Positions 1 to 4,597 of a stretch of DNA of 5,591 bases are shown in pieces (within the stretch, counting starts at the first letter, position 1; each line of letters starts with the position of its first letter). Location of the stretch: assembly GCA_025980505.1 (NCBI GenBank), contig JAICXI010000150.1, positions 1 to 5,591 of the forward strand. Direction: 5' to 3'. A program made the position numbers and the translations under genes. This DNA is from a bacterium. Its GTDB lineage: Bacteria > Oederibacteriota > Muellerivitia > Muellerivitales > Muellerivitaceae. The notes under the pieces are model-generated. The model did not search any database. It worked only from the letters and a program-made list of their open reading frames with translations, and was not told where the DNA came from.

Positions 1-173
1 CCTCTTTCCGGAAAGTGGCGGATCAAACCTATCCGGACCTTCCCGCGGGCCCACAGAAGCTGGAGCTGGATTTGAATGATTCCCGGGGGAACTCGCTGGC
101 TGACGGGCTCTATTACGTGGTGGTGAAGGCGCCGGCGCGGAGCGACACGACCAAGCTGCTGGTACTGCGATGA
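1..173 (+). CDS. C-terminal end of a secreted protein with a sorting-type C-terminal domain (5' truncated)
   Basis: Only the last 56 codons are in the window; the frame opens at base 3 and ends at TGA 171-173. The visible peptide contains LPAGPQ, DSRGNSLADGLYYVVVK and a terminal KLLVLR. It aligns without gaps to the last 56 residues of the glycoside hydrolase that follows, with 45 identical by hand count. The pattern of beta strands, a 'D.RG..LADGLYYV' turn and a short basic last strand resembles the FlgD-like/type-A sorting C-terminal domains of secreted proteins in Bacteroidota-related and candidate phyla. The domain probably serves export or surface attachment; that is inference. The catalytic or binding part lies upstream and cannot be identified. 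The gene runs in the same direction as the next one, 162 bp away, so the pair may be a cluster of paralogous extracellular proteins. I found no convincing intrinsic terminator after the stop. Confidence 0.85.
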   Translation, partial: SFRKVADQTYPDLPAGPQKLELDLNDSRGNSLADGLYYVVVKAPARSDTTKLLVLR

Positions 174-321
174 AAGGCACGAAAAGGGAAACGGTGGCGT
201 AAAAATCCCAGACACTTTCTCCATCCCTTGCGTCCAATGGGGGTCAGGCGGATCAGCACAAGCTTCTTCAGATTTCCCAAGGCAGGGAAGAACCGGAACA
301 CGGTATTGCGAACTTTCGACC

Positions 322-334
322 GGAGGAGACCTCC
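322..334 (+). promoter_or_regulatory. Shine-Dalgarno site within a GGAGG-AGA-CCTCC hairpin
   Basis: GGAGGAG at 322-328 lies 7 nt before the ATG at 336 and fixes this start. It outranks an in-frame GTG-type start at 228, whose extension is Arg-rich and would bury the signal peptide. The bases just after it, CCTCC at 330-334, are the exact reverse complement of GGAGG at 322-326. This leaves an AGA triloop, so the ribosome-binding site could fold on itself. Whether it folds in the cell is not shown. Confidence 0.75.
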
Positions 335-335
335 T

Positions 336-419
336 ATGCGCAACTATTTTTTCGGTAAAGCCGCAAGAAGGGCTTTGGCGCTGGCCGTCGCCTGTTTCCT
401 CCCGGGGATGGCGAAGGCT
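336..419 (+). other. Sec-type signal peptide
   Basis: Residues 1-28 show a basic n-region (R2, K8, R11, R12), a hydrophobic core LALAVACFLPG (14-24) and an A-K-A motif before Q29, giving a likely signal peptidase I cut after Ala28. Cys20 is preceded by AVA rather than a good lipobox and sits mid-core, so a lipoprotein is less likely. Confidence 0.85.
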
Positions 420-3400
420 CAAACCGCGCCCTTGACCCTGACCCTGGACGCGGGCACTACCGTCACCTCCTTCATTCCCTTCCACGTCTTCGGCGCCAAC
501 ACCGCCTACTGGGTCTCCAAGGCCGATAACCTGGCCGCCCAACCGCTGGTTCAGGCTGCGGGCAACTACTTCCTGCGTTGGCCGGGGGGCGGTCAGTCGG
601 ACAATTACCACTGGAACGGGACCGGCTCCTTCGACGCCTCCGGCCGCTGGGTGCCGGACAACACGAATTATTCGGCCGGTTTTGTGTCCATCTTGGAGCA
701 CCGGGGCACCACTTCACCCTTCACGAATTGGGTCGACCAGGATTGGAGTTCGCACGTCGTGGACGGGGACCCTTCCACATCCTGGCTCTCGAACGCGGGC
801 ACGAACTTCCCCAACCACCAGTGGGTGGAACTGGACCTGACAGGACAGTTCGCGCCCGGGGGCGTCACCCAGGTCAGCGGCGTCACCATCCTGTGGGGTA
901 CCCCCTCGGCCTCGTCCTTCCAGGTGCAGTATTGGAGCGGCTCCAACTGGCCTCCGCCCTACCAGGGTTCCAATGAATCGCTCTGGGTGAACACTTCCGC
1001 CGGAACACTCGCCGGCTCGGGAGACGGGACAACCCAGGGCGTGACCTTCAACACGGTCTCCACCGAATATCTCCGCGTCCTCCTCACCTCCAGCAAGGCC
1101 GGCCCGGGAGGGACCTATTCCATCGCCGAACTTTACGTCGACGGTCCCTCCGGACAGGTTAGCCGCAACACCGGCACCCAGACCAACGGCACGCCGAACC
1201 AGGCTTGGGCCGCGGCCTCCTCGACCGACAACGCCAGCACCTTCTATTACAACCCCGACTTCAACTTCGAGGACTACATGGCCTACTGCAACTCCTTCAC
1301 TCCCCACGCCGTGCCGCTCATCACGACCAACCTCGGGACCGGAACCCCCCAGGAAGCCGCCGCCTGGGTGCATTACGCCAACGTGGTCAAGGGATACGGC
1401 ATCAAGTACTGGCAGGCCGGCAACGAGGTCAACGGAAGGTGGGAGACCGGAGGCCCGGTCAACGCCGCCGACCACGTGAAGCGTTTCATCCAGTATTACG
1501 AGGCCATGAAGGCGGAAGACCCCTCCATCCTGGTCGTCGGGCCGGTGATGGCGATGAACGGCGACATAACCTCCGAGTCCTCGATCCTGTATGACGGCCG
1601 TTCCTTCATCGAGGATTACATCCGGCTGACCGCCGCCGCGGGGGTCAGCCTGCACGGGAACGCCAGCTACTACTTCGACGGCCTCGACTTCCACTGGTAC
1701 CCCTTCTGGGGATCCTTCGGCGCGGCCCAGGCCCTGAACGCGGGCGGCCAACTCGACTCCCTGGCCGTGAACATTCGGGGCCTGCTCACCAGCGCCGGGG
1801 TGACGGGCGTGGACAACATCCCCTTCATCATGAGCGAGTACAACTCGACCGCCGACGAGCAGGACTTCAACGTCCAGCTGGGAAACGGCCTCTTCGTCGC
1901 GGAGACCCTGGGCCATTTCATCACGGCCTTCGGGCCGGCCGCTCACGCCAATTACTGGGCCGTGATGAACGGGGGCACCTGCGGCACCGTCCCCACGGGC
2001 GGCGACCCGGGATACCTCAACCGGGCCAATGACGGTTACCTTTACCAGCCCCGGGCCGGCTACTGGGCCATGCAGATGTTGACCCACGATTGGGCCCTCC
2101 CCGCCGACACCCGCGGCCATTCCCTGGTGCGGACCTCCGCCAACGGCGAGCCCGGCACCGAGTTGACCGCCTACTCGGACTACCGTCCCGACGGCGTGCT
2201 GGCCCTGGCCGTGGTGAACAAGGACCCCGTGACCGTCTTCGACGCGGTGGTGAGCGTGGGTCCCTTTGTCCCCAACGATACGGCCAGGGGATGGTCCTTC
2301 GATTCCTCCAACTACCGTTGGGTCACCACTGGCTCCACTCCCTACCACGCCGACCCTGATGCGGCTCCTTCCACTTTCACCGCCGCCGGTTCCAGAGGGG
2401 CCTTTCCCGTGACCTTCCGGCCTTTTTCCATCACGGTTCTGCAGTTCACCAACTCGGGGGTCCCCACCAACACCCCCACCGCCACCCTCACAACCACCCC
2501 CACCCCGACCCCCACGCCGGTCCCTCATTACGGACCCGTGACCTTGGTGGACGATTTCGAGGACCCGGCCCGGGACGGGGTCCCGCCGGCGCGCACGGAT
2601 CTTTGGGGCGGGGGCTGGAGCCTTTCCGTGGCCGCTGGGAGCGGCATCACGGTCAGTTACGGCGCGCCCGGCGCAGCCGGCACCGGCCGGGCGGCCAGCG
2701 TCTACGGGACCATCGGCGCCTCACCCACCCCCGGCTGGTCCAACGCCACCGCGAGCCTGGCCGGTCAATGGCCCTCCAGGCCCTTCAACCTGGCCACCGG
2801 CGGAATCGTGGGGCTGGAATTTTGGTTTTACGGCGACGGCGCCTCCTACCGGGTGACCCTGCCCAGCCAGGCCGTCACCGATTATGATTACTACGGCGTC
2901 CAGGTCACCCCGCCCAAGGGCCAATGGACCTTCTACCAGGTCCCCTTCTCCGCCATGACCCGCCAGGGATGGGGCACCCAAACGGGCCTGCCCGCGGCCT
3001 TCAAGGGGACGGATTGTACCGGGATCCAGTTCTCCACCCAGGGCACAGGAGCCTTCGCTTACCGGATCGACCAGGTCGGCTTCTACACCGCCGCCGGGAC
3101 GACCCCCACTCCGACTCCCGTCACAAGCCAGAGCCCCACCGCCACGCCATTCTCCCAGGGATCCGCCCCCGTGATTTATCCCAATCCGTGGCGCGGACAA
3201 GACCTCGCGAAGGTTCAGCTGTGGTTGAAGGAGGCCGGGCCGGTCCGGATGGGCATCTTCACCTCCTCCTTCCGGAAAGTGGCGGACCGGACCTATCCCA
3301 ATCTTCCCGCCGGGCCCCAGAAACTGGGGCTGGACCTGAAGGACTCCCGGGGGGATTCGCTTGCCGACGGGCTCTATTACGTGGTGGTGAAAACACCTTC

Positions 3401-3437
3401 AGGAAGGGATACGGCCAAGCTGTTGATACTGCGCTGA
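336..3437 (+). CDS. Secreted modular glycoside hydrolase, GH51-like (clan GH-A), probable alpha-L-arabinofuranosidase or related hemicellulase
   Basis: A 1033-residue exported enzyme that probably cleaves plant-type polysaccharide outside the cell. Order: signal peptide 1-28; barrel start with LRWPGGGQSDNYHW (80-93); F5/8C-like insert about 124-270; barrel resuming near 305 with VPLITTNLGTGTPQEAAAWV (326-345); YWQAGNEVNGRWE (358-370), where Glu364 is the likely acid/base; DFHWYP (451-456); FIMSEYNS (497-504), where Glu501 is the likely nucleophile; beta-sandwich about 575-706; Thr-Pro linker 709-730; CBM11/CIA30-like domain 733-918; second linker; C-terminal sorting-like domain 944-1033. The RWPGG, NLGTGTP.EAA.WV and GNE motifs fit GH51. 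The SEYN nucleophile motif differs from the usual GH51 form and recalls GH39 or GH44, so a distinct family is possible. Plain GH51 proteins are about 500-650 residues; the excess is accessory domains. Substrate specificity is inferred. The ATG is chosen from the Shine-Dalgarno site and signal peptide. Confidence 0.85.
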   Translation: MRNYFFGKAARRALALAVACFLPGMAKAQTAPLTLTLDAGTTVTSFIPFHVFGANTAYWVSKADNLAAQPLVQAAGNYFLRWPGGGQSDNYHWNGTGSFDASGRWVPDNTNYSAGFVSILEHRGTTSPFTNWVDQDWSSHVVDGDPSTSWLSNAGTNFPNHQWVELDLTGQFAPGGVTQVSGVTILWGTPSASSFQVQYWSGSNWPPPYQGSNESLWVNTSAGTLAGSGDGTTQGVTFNTVSTEYLRVLLTSSKAGPGGTYSIAELYVDGPSGQVSRNTGTQTNGTPNQAWAAASSTDNASTFYYNPDFNFEDYMAYCNSFTPHAVPLITTNLGTGTPQEAAAWVHYANVVKGYGIKYWQAGNEVNGRWETGGPVNAADHVKRFIQYYEAMKAEDPSILVVGPVMAMNGDITSESSILYDGRSFIEDYIRLTAAAGVSLHGNASYYFDGLDFHWYPFWGSFGAAQALNAGGQLDSLAVNIRGLLTSAGVTGVDNIPFIMSEYNSTADEQDFNVQLGNGLFVAETLGHFITAFGPAAHANYWAVMNGGTCGTVPTGGDPGYLNRANDGYLYQPRAGYWAMQMLTHDWALPADTRGHSLVRTSANGEPGTELTAYSDYRPDGVLALAVVNKDPVTVFDAVVSVGPFVPNDTARGWSFDSSNYRWVTTGSTPYHADPDAAPSTFTAAGSRGAFPVTFRPFSITVLQFTNSGVPTNTPTATLTTTPTPTPTPVPHYGPVTLVDDFEDPARDGVPPARTDLWGGGWSLSVAAGSGITVSYGAPGAAGTGRAASVYGTIGASPTPGWSNATASLAGQWPSRPFNLATGGIVGLEFWFYGDGASYRVTLPSQAVTDYDYYGVQVTPPKGQWTFYQVPFSAMTRQGWGTQTGLPAAFKGTDCTGIQFSTQGTGAFAYRIDQVGFYTAAGTTPTPTPVTSQSPTATPFSQGSAPVIYPNPWRGQDLAKVQLWLKEAGPVRMGIFTSSFRKVADRTYPNLPAGPQKLGLDLKDSRGDSLADGLYYVVVKTPSGRDTAKLLILR
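705..1145 (+). other. Discoidin (F5/8 type C, CBM32-like) domain nested in the catalytic barrel
   Basis: Residues about 124-270 carry discoidin hallmarks. These are SSHVVDGDPSTSW (138-150, matching the 'A.DGD..T.W' calcium-loop pattern), HQWVELDL (161-168, 'Q.W..VDLG'), VSGVTILWG (180-188), FQVQYWSGSNW (195-205), and EYLRVLLTS followed by YSIAELYVDG (244-270, 'RYVR ... EI.V.G'). Flanking sequence on both sides is glycoside hydrolase barrel: RWPGGG...YHW before, and NPDFNFEDYMAYC...NLGTGTP after. Such domains usually bind sugars or other surface ligands. Boundaries are approximate and the ligand is unknown. Confidence 0.75.
2460..2525 (+). repeat. Thr-Pro-rich interdomain linker, low-complexity C/A-rich DNA
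   Basis: Encodes residues 709-730, alternating Thr and Pro (TNTPTATL then TTTPTPTPTPVP), between the catalytic beta-sandwich and the CBM-like domain. The coding strand is almost only C and A. Such linkers are flexible, often extended and commonly glycosylated in secreted modular enzymes. Confidence 0.9.
2532..3089 (+). other. CBM11/CIA30-like jelly-roll carbohydrate-binding domain
   Basis: Residues about 733-918 begin with VTLVDDFED and end with FAYRIDQVGFY. The middle includes GIVGLEFWFYGDGASYRVTL (823-842) and KGQWTFYQVPFSAM (861-874). An opening 'DDFE', a central 'G..F...GDG..Y...L', a 'W..Y.VPF' strand and a closing 'iDqv.f' strand are the usual layout of the CBM11/CIA30-type galactose-binding-like fold. 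It probably docks the enzyme on glucan or another polysaccharide. The exact family cannot be fixed by eye. Confidence 0.65.
3099..3149 (+). repeat. Second Thr-Pro/Ser-rich linker
   Basis: Encodes residues 922-938 (TTPTPTPVTSQSPTATP). It separates the CBM-like domain from the C-terminal domain, in the same C-rich style as the first linker. Confidence 0.85.
3165..3437 (+). other. C-terminal sorting/anchoring-like domain shared with the upstream gene
   Basis: Residues 944-1033 start APVIYPNPWRG and end KLLILR. 'YPNP' followed by a short beta-sandwich, an 'LPAG' segment, 'D.RG..LADGLYYVVV' and a basic last strand is the layout of FlgD-like or T9SS type-A C-terminal domains. Bases 3265-3437 match bases 1-173 of the window at about 80% (34 differences counted by hand) with no gaps. 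Many differences are silent, so the two copies are not a recent duplication. Export or anchoring is inferred; the system that would read the domain is not in the window. Confidence 0.7.
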
Positions 3438-3460
3438 ACGTTCCAGAAACAAGAGGGAAT

Positions 3461-3476
3461 CCCGGGGCCGGCCGGG
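3461..3476. terminator. Weak GC hairpin between convergent genes
   Basis: CCCGG (3461-3465) and CCGGG (3472-3476) are complementary around a GGCCGG loop. The hairpin lies in the 56 bp between two converging stop codons, where a bidirectional terminator would be expected. No clear T-run follows on the + strand; the minus-strand continuation is only mildly T-rich. Offered as a candidate only. Confidence 0.3.
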
Positions 3477-3493
3477 TGACAGGCCCTAAAATC

Positions 3494-4159
3494 CTATTCG
3501 CCCAAGGCGTTGATGTCCCAGCTCTCGACCCACCTGGACGGAGCACCGCCTTGGACGGCCTTGATCATGGCGCGGCCCAGGATACGGGTGGTGGTCACGT
3601 GCCGGGGAAAGAGCTTCCGGGCCGGGGGGAAGAGGAACCCAAACAGGGCCAACAGGACCCGGTACAGTTTGACTTTCGTCGTGATGCCGTCCAGGGGTTG
3701 GATGGCGCCGGGGCGGAACAGGTAGACCGCCTTGAAAGGCAGCTTCAAGAGGTCGTTCTCGGTCCGGCCCTTGACCCGCGCCCACATCAGCCTTCCCCTT
3801 TCCGTGCTGTCCGTGCCCGCGCCGGAAACGTAAAGGAAGGTCATTTGCGGGTTCCGGCGGGCCAGGGTCTCGGCTGCGGCCAGGGTGAAATCATAGGTGA
3901 CGCGGCGGTAGTCCGCCTCCTTCATGCCCGCCGAGGAAACGCCCAGGCAGAAAAAACAGGCGTCATAACCCGCAAGCTCGGACTCGATGCCGGTGAAATC
4001 CGTGAAGTCCTTGTGGATGATTTCGCGGAGCTTGGGGTGGGCATGGTTGAGCGGCGCGCGCCCGATGGAAAGGACCCGGGAAACTTCCGGGTCCAGGAGG
4101 CATTCCCGCAAGGCTCCCCGCCCCACCATGCCCGACGCGCCGAAAAGGATGACTTTCAT
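3494..4159 (-). CDS. Atypical SDR-family NAD(P)-binding protein (epimerase-like)
   Basis: A 221-residue cytosolic protein. It opens MKVILFGASGMVGRG, a glycine-rich dinucleotide loop (G7, G10, G13) right after the first beta strand, with SIGR (31-34) placing Arg34 where NADP phosphate is often bound. FFCLGVSSAG (69-78), LYVSGAG (109-115) and LFRPGAIQP (147-155) follow the Rossmann pattern of small atypical or extended SDRs annotated as NAD-dependent epimerase or NAD(P)H-binding proteins. The usual YxxxK becomes MWARVKGRTEN (125-135): Lys130 is kept but Trp126 replaces Tyr. Classical dehydrogenase catalysis is therefore doubtful and cofactor sensing is possible. A hydrophobic stretch near 168-179 is probably a buried or membrane-touching helix. 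The ATG at 4159 has a strong Shine-Dalgarno. The gene converges on the glycoside hydrolase. Substrate unknown. Confidence 0.85.
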   Translation of the reverse strand: MKVILFGASGMVGRGALRECLLDPEVSRVLSIGRAPLNHAHPKLREIIHKDFTDFTGIESELAGYDACFFCLGVSSAGMKEADYRRVTYDFTLAAAETLARRNPQMTFLYVSGAGTDSTERGRLMWARVKGRTENDLLKLPFKAVYLFRPGAIQPLDGITTKVKLYRVLLALFGFLFPPARKLFPRHVTTTRILGRAMIKAVQGGAPSRWVESWDINALGE

Positions 4160-4164
4160 TCAAA

Positions 4165-4171
4165 CCTCCCC
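4165..4171 (-). promoter_or_regulatory. Shine-Dalgarno site of the SDR gene
   Basis: Read on the minus strand this is GGGGAGG, five bases (TTTGA) before the ATG at 4159-4157. It supports that start codon. Confidence 0.8.
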
Positions 4172-4173
4172 AT

Positions 4174-4207
4174 TAACCACCGTGAACACAAAGTCCACGG
4201 GGCACGG
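4174..4207. repeat. Possible remnant of a 'CACAGAGAACACAGAG'-type intergenic repeat
   Basis: The stretch TTAACCACCGTGAACACAAA and the following GTCCACGGGGCACGG have the look of a simple, semi-periodic intergenic repeat. From memory, this type occurs in many bacterial genomes and translates spuriously as 'NHREHR...' or 'LTTENTE...'. Only one degenerate copy is visible, so this is a resemblance. Its inverted CCGTG/CACGG bases lie in the SDR leader. Confidence 0.3.
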
Positions 4208-4310
4208 ATGAAACCGAAAGTTTGACCGAACACTCCAACCGGAGAAGAATTTAAGCCTCCCCATTTAATAAGAACCAGGCATGGTTGAGCGAAGCCAAAA
4301 AACTGATAAA

Positions 4311-4336
4311 GGTGGCGGATTTTTCGATCCGTCATT
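4311..4336. repeat. Stem-loop leading into a GTCATTGCGAGC motif
   Basis: GGCGGAT (4314-4320) pairs with ATCCGTC (4327-4333) around TTTTCG, with one G-U pair; three more outer pairs, two of them G-U, extend it to 4311-4336. The right arm runs into GTCATTGCGAGC at 4331-4342. From memory, this motif is one end of a dispersed intergenic palindrome found in several bacterial groups. Confidence 0.5.
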
Positions 4337-4360
4337 GCGAGCCTCGAATTTTGCGGCGAA

Positions 4361-4423
4361 CCCTTCGACTCGCTTTGCCCGCCCAAGGCGTTGCAACCAA
4401 GCCGGCGGCGAGCGACCGAAGGG
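4361..4423. repeat. Imperfect long palindrome
   Basis: CCCTTCG (4361-4367) pairs with CGAAGGG (4417-4423). After a small internal loop, TCGCT (4370-4374) pairs with AGCGA (4411-4415), then CGCC (4380-4383) with GGCG (4407-4410). This gives 16 Watson-Crick pairs around a loop of about 23 nt. The length points to a dispersed repeat or a structured RNA. Neither is proven. Confidence 0.55.
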
Positions 4424-4457
4424 AGTCGGACCCGTTCATGGGTGGTTTGAAGTTGTG

Positions 4458-4478
4458 GGTTTTGCCGCGGGCAAAACC
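4458..4478 (+). repeat. Perfect 9-bp hairpin GGTTTTGCC-GCG-GGCAAAACC
   Basis: Arms 4458-4466 and 4470-4478 are exact reverse complements around a GCG triloop. ACTTATTT follows on the + strand, giving a terminator-like look. No + strand gene lies upstream in the gap, so it more likely belongs to the repeat-like block or marks the end of an unseen transcript. Confidence 0.6.
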
Positions 4479-4550
4479 ACTTATTTAAGCTGAGATTGCT
4501 TCGTCATAACCGCCCCGCTATTCGCGGGTCATTCCCCGAAACGACAGATT

Positions 4551-4588
4551 AAAAACAATTCGAAAGAGAGTGGGTTTTAACTCTTTTC
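4551..4588 (-). terminator. Intrinsic terminator of the ABC-F gene
   Basis: On the minus strand GAAAAGAGT (4588-4580) pairs with ACTCTCTTTC (4571-4562), giving nine pairs with one bulged C around an 8-nt loop. Five U residues follow at 4555-4551, six nt past the stem. The stem begins nine bases after the TGA, as expected for a Rho-independent terminator. The gap before the U-run makes it slightly imperfect. Confidence 0.65.
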
Positions 4589-4597
4589 AAACATCCA

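Larger units (their letters stand above)
4160..4597. other. 438-bp gap with repeat-like and palindromic DNA, no credible gene
   Basis: No frame here has a family signature. Short open frames exist on both strands, but they cross several palindromes and have an unremarkable composition. Going rightward the gap holds: the leader of the SDR gene with a CCGTG/CACGG inverted repeat (4180-4184/4196-4200); AACCA-GGCA-TGGTT (4273-4286); hairpins at 4311-4336, 4361-4423, 4430-4443 and 4458-4478; CCCGC-TATTC-GCGGG (4514-4528); and the terminator of the rightmost gene. A weak SDR promoter could be TTCGCT, 17 bp, TATTAA, ending near 4264 on the minus strand, but it matches consensus poorly. Confidence 0.7.

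Noticed and set aside
274..289. TTCCC-AAGGCA-GGGAA hairpin as a terminator for the first partial gene
   Set aside because: The stem is only five pairs (six with a G-U), no T-run follows, and it lies 100 bp past the stop codon.
228..335. N-terminal extension of the glycoside hydrolase from an upstream start at 228
   Set aside because: The added 36 residues are basic and would precede a complete signal peptide. The ATG at 336 has a strong Shine-Dalgarno at the right distance.
336..419. Lipoprotein or Tat-type signal in the hydrolase N-terminus
   Set aside because: Cys20 lacks a proper lipobox and is in the middle of the hydrophobic core. The Arg pair is not followed by a Tat consensus. A standard AKA cleavage site explains the segment.
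714..2528. Very long open frame (about 600 codons) antisense to the glycoside hydrolase
   Set aside because: Its product is Gly/Val/Arg-rich with no recognisable domain, and the opposite strand carries clear catalytic motifs. High third-position GC removes antisense stop codons, which explains it.
2924..4225. Long + strand open frame of about 430 codons spanning the end of the hydrolase and the whole SDR gene
   Set aside because: It overlaps two well-supported genes in other frames, has a low-complexity Arg/Gly/Pro-rich product and no domain signature.
4041..4291. Exact 13-base direct repeat GCATGGTTGAGCG at 4041-4053 and 4279-4291
   Set aside because: One copy lies inside the SDR coding region and the match does not extend. 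A 13-base match is not surprising by chance in a 5.6-kb window.
4156..4386. Minus-strand small open frame upstream of the SDR gene
   Set aside because: It overlaps the SDR start and Shine-Dalgarno, crosses repeat-like DNA and shows no family features.
4281..4493. Two overlapping + strand small open frames (67 and 70 codons)
   Set aside because: They run through several palindromes and repeat-like sequence and have no clear ribosome-binding site. Such frames typically arise by chance over intergenic repeats.
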